In this document: positions 25,326-37,275 of the stretch, piece after piece
Position numbering within the stretch: position 1 is the first letter of the stretch
How the letters are laid out: each line of letters begins with the position of its first letter
From: Melanocharis versteri
Lineage: Eukaryota > Chordata > Aves > Passeriformes > Melanocharitidae
Assembly: GCA_013397845.1 (NCBI GenBank)
Contig: VZTG01001872.1
Span: 827,242-891,241 of the forward strand
Direction of reading: 5' to 3'
Length of the DNA stretch: 64,000 nt
Translations under genes and position numbers: made by a program
Notes under the pieces: model-generated
What the model was told of the DNA's origin: nothing
Database searches by the model: none
The model's input: only the letters and a program-made list of their open reading frames with translations

Positions 25326-25503
25326 AAGAGCTTACAATCTACCTCAGTGCAATAAAGTGAGTAGTGTGAAGGGAGGTTTTTAGCTTTGCTTCCTGGGAGA
25401 CAGCTAAAGTGATTTGTCCGAAATGAAACAAAAAGTATAAGGTAGAACGAACATTTGAACTTATGTACTTTGAAAATCATTCCAGTGTCTGGACCAAGAC
25501 ACT
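25326..25503 (+). repeat. Degenerate MIR/CORE-SINE-like remnant
   Basis: From GAGCTTACAATCTACC (25328-25343) through GATTTGTCCGAAA (about 25410) to TTCCAGTGTCTGGACCAAG (about 25480), the order of motifs parallels the amniote MIR-type repeat: 'gagcttacaatcta', 'gacttgcccaaggtca', then a tail ending near 'agtgctctaaccactgca'. Identity looks low, as expected for an element this old, and the family name is tentative. Confidence 0.35.
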
Positions 25504-25888
25504 GACAAGCTTATTTTCCATCAAATTTTCAAAGCAAATTTTCCCTCACGTTTGCACTATTTGTGGGTCTATAGCAGAGCACTGTATCCCAGCCTTATAG
25601 AGAGTTTAAAATCATATATCTTCCGATGTCTGGTTTGCAAAAATTGTTAGCTGACCAGGCAAAGAACATCTGAATGGCTAATGGAAACTTTCTCTTCCCC
25701 CTAAATGGGGCAGTTGGCTAATTTGTTTAGCTAAACTACATTAGCCATTCGGAAAGTTTTATTATCACGGTCAAAAGCAGGAAGCAGGGAATGGACATGC
25801 TGTATTTTTAAAATTAAAGTAATTTTGAAAAACAAACTCAGTTTCTTATTGATTATTTCAGTTGTTAGATTAGAGGCTCATTACTTTT

Positions 25889-25975
25889 AATAATAGGATA
25901 ATAGAGGCTAGAAATGGAAAAAGATCTATTAGATCATTGAGTCCATCCCCATTACAAGGGCAGGATATAGTCAGG
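25889..25975 (-). mobile_element. CR1 LINE 3'-end fragment
   Basis: The plus strand reads AATAGAGGCTAGAAATGGAA, then AGATCTATTAGATCATTGAG and TCCATCCCCATTACAAG. This is the reverse complement of the conserved 3' end of avian/archosaur CR1 elements (antisense 'agaatcatagaggctggaaatgga...agatcat..agtccatcccc'). Only about 90 bp remain and no ORF is left. CR1 copies are nearly always 5'-truncated. The divergence suggests an old subfamily. Confidence 0.72.
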
Positions 25976-28181
25976 TATATGTGGATGGACGTATCAAATA
26001 TTAAACTCATATGACACAGTAAATCCTCTGTTTCCTCCACAGAGTGCTGATGCTAAGAGCTTTGACAGTGAGTTGTTTACTCTTAAAAGCAGCTTCTGAG
26101 CTACCTTCTGGCCAGCTCTTAGGCAGATGTTTAGTTGGGAGAGAAGGATCCCAGGAGCCCAACGAGAAATAAGGTCATGGTGTGACCTTTTTTTCCCTTC
26201 CATAGCTGCATGCCTGCAGCTACTGGGAAGTGAATTTCAGCATGTACTCAGGCACAGCCAAGAGATGCCTTTGCAAGGCTGAAGTCCTGCTCTTTAGCTG
26301 GTTTTTTTTTCAGATGGAATAGTTTCAGTGAGAGAAAGAGAGAGACTGAGTAGTTTCTCTTCACTCTGTAATGGCTGTGGGGGAATGAGGCAGCACGGGA
26401 GACCAAGACACCAAATCCAGTGGCTTATTAGTTTTTTGTGTGCAGTGAAGCAGCTGCCATGGAGACATTGAGAGTCAGGTGAGATGTGCAAGAAGAGAGT
26501 GCATTCCAGATGCATCATTTTTCCCATCTGCTCAGCACCTGGTTTCAGGTAATTGATCTTAAACCTCTCCATCTCTCTGCACTTCAGTTTTGTAGTGAAT
26601 AGTCCTATTTGGAGTTGAACTCCCCTTCCCCACAGAGCCAATCCCCCAGAAGACTTGGGCTCCATGTTATGCTCCGTAATATGTATGAGGAACATGTGAA
26701 GGCTTGTGGGGTTATTTGTGAACATTATGCAAAAGGGATTGGAGGTGGGGGTCTTATTTCCGATGTCCATGATTCAGCTTCTGGGGGGCTTCATAGATGA
26801 GGAATTCAGAAAGTTTCCCCAGGTGTATAAAAATACCCAGTCTTAAAAGACTGCCTTCATGGCAGTCAAATAGATTTATTTGGTATAAAGGGGTCATAAA
26901 GACTTATTGCAGGGTTTTTTTAATTTATTCCTCACTCTATGGTGGTGGAGAAAAAGAAGACCTTCAGCTTGAAGGAATACTTCAACTGCTATATCTCCAA
27001 AAAACAGAGACTGAGTGCATCAAACAGCTGTAGCAGAATGGGCTGTTGAGAAGCAGTAGTCTGGTTAGTTCTTTCAAGTATGACATCACTGGCATTATTA
27101 ATATTTTTGCCTGTAAGCAGCCCTTTTATCTTCTCTAGAACTCCAGTAAATCTACTCATGTGGGTAAGGGAGTAGCATTCATTTACTGAGCCTACTCAAA
27201 CAGGTGAGGAGGCATATTAAGTTCAATAAGAGCTAGTCTTGTGCATAAAGATTGATCACCTCACTAAGCATTCAAAAGATTTAAGGAGAAAGTCAGCCCT
27301 TTTTGATTCTGTCCTCATATTGATTTTGGGGAAACTGCTAAATTTAGAGCAATTAGATACATTGAAAGTAATTAAATGCAGAAGTGCTGCAGCAATTAAA
27401 ATGGGAGTCCATGCTGCATATAGAACAGTTCAAGCATTTTATGGTGTTTCTCAGTTTCCTTAAAAATTGCAAGAGTTTTTCATTATTGATGCCTCTTGGA
27501 ATGATGCACCCTCCTATTTTGTCTTTTAAAATTGGTCCACAGTACTCCTCAGTGGTTTCTGCTGTTAAGTAAAATCTGAGTTGTTTTTTTTTAAAAAGTA
27601 AGTATGGACATAATAATTTTAAGTCACAGTGTATTGCACATGCCCAGAACAGCCTTGATAATTTCCAAATTCAAGGACTAATAAAAATTGGAAGCACTCC
27701 AGTAACTTTAAATTACTTTGCACATTGAAGAGTGATTTAAAATCATTGAACTGATTCAATTTTTTTTTATATATGCACTTCAATTTGGAAGTGAGTCAGA
27801 CGGACAGTAGTATGCTGAAGAGGTTCAAGACATATTGAACTAATTTAAACATTTTTAATTCAAGAAAGACAGAAAGGAGGGGTAATGAGCTTCCTAATAG
27901 GAACCCAGAGAACACCCCCCATTTACTGCTACTGTGTGGTTAGGAGTAGGATGATTAAGCAGTGAAGAAATGACCAACACCATCAAGGAGTCAGCTTTTT
28001 TGAGTATTGGTGTGCTAGTGATATGAAGGATCGCCGAAACTGGTGGGATCTGGAAAAAGCCCTGTGTTTATGCTGTGTTTATTACAACGATTGTTTTCAA
28101 AGAGATTTGCACACCTGTGCGTTTTTTGTTTTCCTCCTGCAGATAGAAAAAAAATGGGGGGACTGATTGGTTTAGGGAAAA
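25976..28181. other. Gene-free stretch
   Basis: No supported gene. A minus-strand frame of 158 codons (26294-26770) has no recognised product. A nested pair of short hairpins at 26838-26867 is described separately. The plus strand has a purine-rich GAGAGAAAGAGAGAGA run near 26329-26345. Confidence 0.45.
26838..26867. other. Two overlapping, mutually exclusive 7-bp hairpins
   Basis: CAGTCTT (26838-26844) pairs exactly with AAGACTG (26847-26853). GACTGCC (26849-26855) pairs exactly with GGCAGTC (26861-26867). The central GACTG is shared, so only one stem can form at a time. In vertebrate non-coding DNA this is most likely chance. Confidence 0.5.
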
Positions 28182-28210
28182 ACACACACATGTGTGCATA
28201 CATGTGTACA
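28182..28210. repeat. 29-nt perfect alternating purine-pyrimidine tract
   Basis: The run is (AC)n, then a palindromic CACACATGTGTG at 28185-28196, then CATACATGTGTACA. Purine and pyrimidine alternate without a break. It is a Z-DNA-prone or cruciform-prone simple sequence. Confidence 0.85.
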
Positions 28211-28547
28211 AATGTAGGCAGTGTGTAATTTGGCTTCACAGCATTTGCTACCTTCCACTGGTATGTATGGAGAAAGAAAAAAGCCGGCATATGGAACTGC
28301 CTGGCAGCATGTGAATATTACTTCAGCCTTCATGCACATATGCATAAAATGAAAATAAGAAAATACTTCCATTTTGCATGACAGTGACTTGGTGACCATT
28401 CCAAGGTTCATGGAATTTCTTCATTAATAAGTTGCCCTGGTCCTCCATAACATATCCAGTGGGAATGTGTGATATTAGTATCCTAGTTGGGTTTTTTTTT
28501 TAACAGATGACAGACTAAAGCCTTCACATAAATTGTGTAGGGAGAGT

Positions 28548-28605
28548 GGGATAAAAAAAAATACCCAAACCCAGAAAAAAACCCCAACAAAACAACCCAA
28601 AGACT
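28548..28605. repeat. A/C-rich low-complexity run
   Basis: Runs of A broken by CCC and CC (AAATACCCAAACCC type). Degenerate A/C tracts like this are common in bird genomes. Similar ones lie at about 41888-41955, 44244-44287 and 48786-48815. Confidence 0.8.
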
Positions 28606-28829
28606 GACTTTGTGAAGAGGCCAGTAGTTTTTACTTGACTCTTCATGCAGAAACAAACATGTTTGTCCATTTTAGAGGAATCAAAGAAAAATTTTGAGAG
28701 AGAGAGATGTTTGAATGCATCCCTTTTCTTTGATTTACTAATCACCCATTGAGTAGGATTTTGTTTTGGGGCTTCTGTATTAATCCAAATTTGACATGGT
28801 CAGGAGCAGTCTCTGATTCTAGCCGCAAT

Positions 28830-28850
28830 AAAAAAAAAAAAAAAAAAAAA
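28830..28850. repeat. Poly-A tract, A21
   Basis: Twenty-one A residues directly following CAAT, so that an AATAAA is formed at its edge. A genuine retroposed tail would have the signal 10-30 nt before the A run, and no recognisable transcript lies upstream. Confidence 0.95.
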
Positions 28851-31800
28851 GCTGGCATATTGTACTCAAAAGTCCAGTAGCAGAAGAAAAATGGGATTTC
28901 CTCCTTGTTCTCTACCACGTATTTTCCTCACATCCAGGGAATTTCACTGTGGGTGTTACTAGGATTCATTAAGTTAAAATCTGACTTCAACAGTGCAAAT
29001 CAGGCCATGTATGTCCATGTTTCCATAGCAGTTCTTGCTGTGGCTGCTTGTTGGCATAAACACCTCACGTCAGCCTTTACTAGAAAGACATTTGACCTTT
29101 ACACATCGTCCCATACCATGGGATGAAGAGACTGACTACAAAAATTGACTTAGCAGTTGTTGTGGGCCTTTTAACTTCGTGGCACTGAGCTGGGGTAAGC
29201 TTCTTCTAACCATATATTTAACAATGGACAGCTGACAAGATGTGAAAAAAGGCTTTTCTTTGAAAAGCCATGTTTCGCTTCTGTTGCCTTACTCAGCTCC
29301 TTTAAGGTGTGCTCTAAGATGACCCTGCTTTTAGTGGTAAACCACTCAACCACTGAGTGTTGGTAACCATGGAAAGAGAAGGCCTTCACATAAAATACTC
29401 TTTGTTTTGCATTTCCCATCAAGAACACATTTTGCATTCTCACCGTGGAAATCTGGGGCCCAAGCTTTTATCACATTAGCTATCTCCATGCTTTCCCAAC
29501 ATTCTGTGGAGATAATAATCCTTTTGCTTCCAACTATATAAAGATCTTTCAGAGAGGACTGACGCATGAGCTAGTTTTCCAGAGTATTAGCAATCTCAGA
29601 TTTCTGACCATCTTTCTTTTTGTTTCTCACTTTGTGAGTTTCCATTCACTTCTGTGCTTTCACTGGTTGATCATATCCTAAGAGTATCCACCAACCTTTA
29701 ACTCTGATCAGCAGTACCCATCCATTAGTTCCTGTTTTGGAAAGAGGCTGTTCCTCCCAGTACTTGTGACAAAGCAGAATCTAAGGATCTAAGTAGGAGG
29801 AGAGGGTTTGTAAGTTTAAGACCTATCTACATGTGCCACGTTGGGCTCATCCATACTGACTGTTTCATATTCAGGCTGTAGTTAGCTTTTCTTCGTCCTC
29901 TTGGGTTTGGATGCAAGCAGGAAACCTGATACAGAGGGCTGGCACATGGGGAATTGAGATCCCTCGGCAGAACCCAGATGCTCCTGGATGATGAGTGACA
30001 ACTGGAGATTAGCTTTAGGCAGCCATGGATTGCCCTTTCTGGTCTATGTTGCAATAACTTATGTCTGGGAGATGACAGCTTCAGAAGGCCACGCTGCTGT
30101 TCATCATCCTGTTTTCATTCATCGTGTGCAGTTTTTGATCTTGAGTATGTCTTTCATACGGTGTTTTCTAGCTCTCTTACCATCTTTTCCTGAGCTCCCA
30201 GGGGTTTGATGGTAGGTTGTTTTAATTTCTATCAAATTAGATAGCCTCTCAGACACTACAATAATTATTGGCCTGTAATGGTCACTTTACCTGAAGTTGT
30301 TAGGGAATTGTCCAGCCCAGCAATATACAAAGGAATGACCCCTTGACAGGCCTCCAATTCTAAACATTTATTGAGGGGAATCCAGCACTGTCATGAATCT
30401 GATGCTAACTCAGACAAAACTTTCCTGGTTTATGCATTAATTCTTGCTTTTCCACTTTTCTCAGAAAGGTTATTCATGTTTTCACTTCAACAAACCAATA
30501 CTCCACTCTAAAAATCTATCCTAACTGGGCACAAACCCCAGTTCTGCCCCGATGGCATTTGTTCAACACCGATACAAATATCTGGCTCTCAAAGTGGATT
30601 TTTCACACTCAAAGATAGCATTGTCGACTCACCTTTAAAAACTACTTAGGGTTTCTTTAAAAAGGTGCTGTATCTTGCAGAGGCAGCAAAACAATGCAGT
30701 GGATATGGTGGCTATTCATTTTCATTTAGCAGATAAATCAATACTCACATAAAGCCTGAGTAACTTGTTGGCACTAAGCTACGCAGCCCCGTTTTTACTA
30801 ATTTGTCAAGCTTCAAGCATGTGGGCCTTTTTATTTCTTTAAAAGGGAATACGTGTTTTCATGTTGCATTACATGAAATTGATACTAATAATAAACAGTA
30901 ATAATCAAGTTATTAATCTTCTCTGTATAGTCTAAGGGAAGGGGTTTTTCTCAACATAAATAGAGTAAGTAGAATTCAAAGCAAAAAGCTCCACTAAACC
31001 TTTGTGTGTGATTGAGAGAGGGATGTTTCATACTCCGTAGTTTACAGGCATATGTTATACTGTACACACCGTCTGCAAGCACTTTAGAAAATCCTGGATG
31101 CTTAGCATAGTCTTAAATCAGGCGTGTTGCCAATTGTGGATTAAGTAGAGGATAGCTGGGTCATTTTCCGAGGAGTTCCTTTACAGTTCAGCCTTTTTTC
31201 TTGGTGTTAATGCTTTTACCGCTGTTGGGTGAAGGGAGGAGAGGCTTGGAATACCCTGCCCTAGGGCCTCCTAAACTGTTCATCTGTCATGGATCATGTC
31301 ATGGAACAGAAATGTTTGTTTTTGCTCCCATTCATTTCAACTGGCAGCCAGTTATTATTAGAATGAAAAATTAAGCTATTATGCAGTGGAAGCCTTGCTG
31401 GCTCTATCAAATTTATGGAGTTAATACAGCAAAATTATCCTTTATAGTGGGTATAAGCAGCTGTATATATAATGCAGGCCCCTTCTTGATCAGTCCAAAT
31501 ACAAAATGGCAGCCTTGTTTTCATTATCAGCATTAAAGCTCGACAGGATATGTCACCTTATTTCAGAAATTTCAAGGGAGGAGTTAATAAATTAAGAGTA
31601 CTGGAGGTGACTTGGTTAGACATTGAAGTCCATCCTCTGATCTTCAGGATCTGCAGATATGCTGAGTTGTTCTCAGAAATGGAGAAATCATGGAATTTCT
31701 TAGGACTTTCCAAAATGTTTATTTTCATGTGCGCTTGACTTTAGGTTTGCTGGGGTGCTATTTGAGTGGATTTATTTATTTATTTGTTTTAAATGGGGGA

Positions 31801-34800
31801 ATTTGCTGTATCTTTTACAAATGAAAGAGAAGTGTGAATATTTTTATCAAGCTTTATATCCTCCTAAGAATCTGGGGTCTCAAACTCTGATGACTCATAC
31901 ACCTTTAGACATAAGGCATTCACAAGGAACAAGGACCCTGGTGAGAATAGAAGGGGATGAACTACGCAAAAGACAGAAAGGCAAGTGAATAAATGGGACA
32001 CACGTCCAAGAGGGAAAGAGTTTTAATAATACTTATGTACTTGAGGCTGTAACTCCCCCACAAGTTGTACATGGAGGGCAGTCTGTTGTTCTAAATTCGG
32101 TTTTTCTTCTCTCTAAAGAAATTCCAGATCCACCTCAGTAATGCAGACACCTTACCAGAGCATGCCACTGTAGTATAAGAGATATTTATGATGCCAGGAT
32201 TTTGCCCCCACTTTGTTCCCTCCGAAAATAATTGTAGTGAAATTGTCAAGTTAAATGGACAATCTGCACAGATATGGGATTGTCTTTGCAACACGTACTC
32301 CAGATGTACTGTTTCTGTGTCTTATTGGCACATTTGGGATGGATTTGAAAAGAAATAGAAGCAAGTTTCTAGCATCTTGCACAGTGATTAAGCCCATCTT
32401 TGGCACTAAGCAGTTATTGTGCGAAAGTTGTATCGCAGGAAGACAGAACAGAGAAAGAAACAGCTTCTGAGTGAAAGAGAAGAAATGTGATTTTCAAAAG
32501 TAAAAGTTCTTTGTGAGAACATGTAAAAAGATGTTAAGCACTTGAAATTCTGAGCCATTCAGTCATTCCTTCTGAAATTATCCTTGTGGAGTTTATCAAT
32601 CTGTGTGTACCAGTATCATAGGGGACCAATTAATTGCACTCATAGTTGCCTTTGAGCTATTTTGAAAGTAGAAAGAAGTCATTTTGTTAATGGTTTAAAC
32701 AGCACTACAGTCATTACATACAGTTTCTGGCAGATATTGTCTTTATAGTAGATGGAAGCACAGAAATACTGTTACACTTCATGGTTCCTAATGAATTTTG
32801 ATGAGAAACTAAGAAAAAGGAATTACAATCCAGTAGTTAAATACAATATATAATTATTAAAAATAAAAATAAAGTGTCCTACACCACAACTCTTGACCAG
32901 AACATGATCCTTCACAGTACTTAAAGAAATTGTTATGAGGAACAATCTTGAGAAAAGAAAGGAAAAAATTCTTGGTTTTATCAAGTAAAAATTACTTGAA
33001 AAAGAAGCAAAAACCTCATTGAAAGGGGAGCTGGCATTCAGAATTCACCAGGAGTGGTTCCTCTTCTAATGAACTCCCTGGCTGGCTCCAGCCTGAAGGT
33101 GTTAAGAGAAGGCAGCTGTGTATCTACCACAGTTCTCTGCATCGACCTCCTTTTCCCTTGTCTGAAGCCCCTCTGTGAGTAGCTCCCCCAGGAGCCAGGT
33201 GTGCCTCAACTTTGCTCATCTGTTTTGTGCCTTTTTCTGTAGCAAGGAAAGTGCCTTTTCCCTGGTATCCTTCTGGGAGGCTGCTGCCCTAGTCTTTGTT
33301 ACGTGGAACTTTTCTGGGCAGGACAGGTTTATTCTGTCTTGGGAGGACTTTATTTGTTTCTCTGCTGGGTAGCATCAAGGACAAGACTCTCCTACTTTTA
33401 ATTGATATAGTAAGATCCATGTGAAAGGAATAGGGAGACAGTGATTCTGGCTTATATTAAAAAAGGCCCTTTTGTAGAGATGTGGTCCAAGGTATGTACA
33501 GATTTTTTATGCCTCCCTTATGGATCCTGCTATCCTATCACAGTTGTATGAACAGACTGAAATGCAGAAGACAATCAGGCCTCCAGTAGTGGTAAAGTGA
33601 AATAACTGGATGCAGAAAGAATTTATTTATTTATTGATGAAGGGCAACAGCTATGAAATTGTTTGGGGATGCTGCCAATCACAAAACCCATAACATCTCA
33701 TTATCCTTCAACAGTAGTAGGAGCACAAGGAGATGTTTGAAAGTTTTGTCACAGGCTCTAATTTCTGTTTATACCTTGGTGCTTTTAAAAGGTGTCATGA
33801 AACCTTTAAGGAGGTTTTAAGTCAATTTGGAAAGATTCACCTACTGAACTACTAATAGTGGTCTCTTCTGAGATTATCTAGGGCGAGCATGGAGATTTTA
33901 CACTTAAACAATGACATGACCAGTTCTTGGAGAGGTCATGAGGAAAGCAAACAGCACACTGATTTTTATTAATTTCCCATAATCCGGATTTTGCAATGAA
34001 ATGGAAGTTAAGGTATTGTTCATCTTTAGATAAATCTTAAGGTCAGAAACTGATAAAACGCACAGAGGGATGACAGTCTTGTGAGTTTTGGAAGTACATA
34101 AATCGTGGGGATTTTGTTACTTCTGGTTGAATGTTTTTCTGTTCATCTTGCAGGGATACGTTTTCATTTTAGCCTATTAATCTCAGTATATCTTTTTTTG
34201 ACACAGACCTATTAGGAATTTTAGAGACTACAATATAGACTCCAGATGCTATATGCTCCTTCATCTTTTTGGTACACCCTTTAATCCGTAACAACCAACA
34301 CATTTATTTTACAAGCCCTCACAATCAAGAGAGTCTTAATATCCTTTCTGGCAGGTTTTCACTCTTTGACTTCACGTTATATAGGGGACTGGATACTTTG
34401 AACATACTTTAGAAACTCTCAAAAGTAAACTTTTTATGGTAAGTTCTTTACATCTCCATAGTAAATCCTGTTGTGCTTTTAAAATGTGCTCACAGGCACA
34501 TGTATGGAAGTGTAGCTGCATTATAAGCTGAATGATAACACACGAGAGTGTGTGCTGGTTGTGTGTTGTAGGTTGACAAGGTTGATTGTTTCAGACACAG
34601 TGACCAAACCTCACCAGAGACATCCATCATCCAGGGAGAGCCCCCCTCTCCTGGTTTCGTGACAGTCCTGGCACTCAGCAGTGAGATAAAACACATACTG
34701 ATCAAATTGCACTGTGAGTTGGTGCTTGTCTCTCCTCCATCACCAAGATCTGTTATGGTGAACGTAGCCATAGGTTTTCTTCTGCTCTTGGAATTTCAGG

Positions 34801-37099
34801 CTATAGATTCTTTTCATTTGTTTTATTTATTTCTCTGAATGAAACTGAATTTTGTGTTTGTTTTCAGTAGCATGCCCCAGCTGATGATGTTGGGGTTACA
34901 GCAGGTTTATGTGAGTGTAACTCTGATTTTGGTTCCCGGCAGGTAGAAAACTTTCCTCTCTTTTTCTTCCTTTTGTGTGTGTGTGTGCCTACCTCTGTAT
35001 CTCTTTCAGAAATGCAACTGTTAGAATTTGTAAATCCTACCAATGAACAAATGACACACAGGGAAAAGCAAAGATGTTTACCCATCAGTGAGCTAGACAA
35101 ACACCTTCACTTCAGTGATTCAGACAACAAATCAAATAAAGCAAGAAACCCTCTGATGAACTCCTCCTTTGCTTCCCTTCATTCAGCTCATCTGATGCTG
35201 AAGTGAAATTCATTTCTGCAAGTACAGTCAAGCCATAAATTGAACAATGAATATCTTGTCCAGTAAAGCTCATATCCCAGCTGGGGTTTTCAGCAGCCTG
35301 AGCAGCATTTCTGAGGGGAAGACCTTTATGAAGGAGATTAAGGAGTGTCCGCGTTCAGCAGGCACTGCTTTTTTCCCATATGGCTGGAGGAGTAATGACT
35401 GTGTGCGAGATCCTGGCTGCTCTCCTGCATGCAGAGGAAAAGAGGCAGCCAGATTCCACGCTATTTATGCTGAGAACATTTGGAAGTGAGCTGGGCTGTA
35501 CTTTTACCTCCCTCCTCAATCACTGCTCTGGGTTGATCGAAAGGTGCTGAGACAAGTATTTGAAGGCGGTTTTATGCCTTGCTCTCTTAGTGCTTTTATC
35601 CTTAAAAATCTGGTCCCTTCCTCTGAAAGGTGCCCGTGTAGTTGGGCCCTGTAAGGGTCATCACAAGAGGGATTTTGTGCTAAATTCTGCTCAAGGCTGT
35701 AGGTACAATCTCTTACGCAGTCTCAGTGCCAAGGGCACAAGAAGCACCCCTGCAGATGTGCTTTTGAAATCCCTCTCCTAAATGATGTGATTTGTAGGTG
35801 CACTGATATGAGTCTTTGAATCTGGTAAGCAATGAAAATGGCAAATAAAATTCAAATATGCCAATCAAGCTGTTGTCTTACTAATTTTTTTACCTGTTCA
35901 TCCCTCTTTGTTATGAAATAACTGGCATCTGCATCAATATGGGTGGTCCTGAGAGGACCCTAGGAAGAGAGCTGAACCCTGTTGAATGTTGTATACTAAA
36001 AAGAGCCCACACGTTGCTGCCCAGTTCTTTGTTGTTTTAAGAAAAAACCTCTTGGATTTTTGCTAGTGGAAGGAGCCTGGATTTGGACTACTGCATTTTC
36101 TTTCTCAGTCAAGAGACTGTGTCTAAATTTTTTGGGGGTTTTTTTAGTGATGCTGAAAGTTAGAAAAGGATGGGTACATGTCAGCGTTAGTCCGAAGCTA
36201 TGCTGGTTTAAACCTATTTTTCCATTTCAAGTAATTGTCATATTCCACTTGGTGGCTGCAAGTCCATAACAGTAAACACCTTGGATTCTTCGTGGCTTAA
36301 GGTTTGGCATGTTATGTGTAGTGTGCTGATGATTTGGGAGGTGGGTCTGCTGTATCTGCCTGAGGGAGGGCCCAAACACCCAGTTCTAACATGCATTGTA
36401 AATCTGCTGATGTTGGAGTTGCCTTTAGTGCTCAAGAAAGAGGCTCAGGACCCAGAGGACCACTGCAGTCTTGAAAGCCTGACATTAAACCCAGTTAGAG
36501 AGAGAAAAATCAGCAAGAAAAAGAAGAGTCGGGGGGCTCTGTATCAGACTTTCCCCTTTGCTAAGATAAATGAATGATTCATTATTAACACCATTGTCCT
36601 GCAAATATGGATGAGGACTGCTCCTGAGCTTTTTGGTTTTTTTCATTCTGGGAGTGGTTATTAGGTTTGGGGACCAGAAAAACCATGTTTCACTGCCATT
36701 ATACAGTATTTTAGCAGGGCGAGAGGCTTGCATTCACATTTTCACCGTGTATTCTCCACACAGACATGGAGAAGCACAGATGTGCAGATAATGTCACCCA
36801 CATTTTGCCCTGGCTTCAGGACCATAAGCTAATTTTATAACAATTGATGGTGACTTAAACTAATGTTGCTAGGGTGCTGTCAGTGATGCTGAATAAATAG
36901 GGAAGGACTTCAGGAGAACAGCAAACAGCAGCTGTGACGACTTTTGTTCTGAAGCTACCTCTGCATGCCAGATTTTACCCTCCAGGCACAGCAGCAGAGC
37001 ACAACTCCCACCTGTTATCTCTCACCATTGAGGCTTGCTTCTTTCTGTTTAAGTTAGGTTAAATATTTCTCCTTTTCCCAGGATTCAGAGCTCATCAGC
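28851..37099. other. Gene-free stretch with scattered simple repeats
   Basis: About 8 kb without a supported gene. It holds (TTTA)n at 31771-31787 and 33622-33635, a TG run at 34974-34987, and a short direct repeat (TGTCATGGA twice) near 31285-31305. A GC-raised patch lies at 35330-35560 without a clear motif set. The text GCTCCCATTCATTTCAACTG near 31327 resembles a small amniote repeat remnant but is too short to call. Confidence 0.45.
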
Positions 37100-37275
37100 C
37101 CAGCTGTGGTGCACAGTCTTGAAACACAAAACAGCTGGAGACATAATGTGAACAAAGTTCACCTTTTCTTGTTTACATTTGAAAGCTGCTGCACTGTTTA
37201 TGGGATGATGCATTTGTTTAAATGAATGTCCAGCGATTATTGATTTTTCATCTCTGCTTTTTTTTTCTTTATGAT
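37100..37275. promoter_or_regulatory. Candidate conserved non-coding element (SOX/forkhead motifs)
   Basis: A non-repetitive block with a SOX-type AACAAAG at 37151-37157, a forkhead-type TGTTTAC at 37170-37176, and further ATGCAT and TGATTT-like cores near 37208 and 37243. It resembles a developmental enhancer. The call is from motif content only. Confidence 0.22.

Noticed and set aside
26294..26770. 158-codon minus-strand open frame
   Set aside because: No family resemblance; its C-terminal Ser/Leu run comes from a GAGA-type simple sequence.
28827..28850. AATAAA joined to A21 as a retrocopy tail
   Set aside because: The signal is directly against the A run instead of 10-30 nt before it, no transcript is recognised upstream, and no target-site duplication is found.
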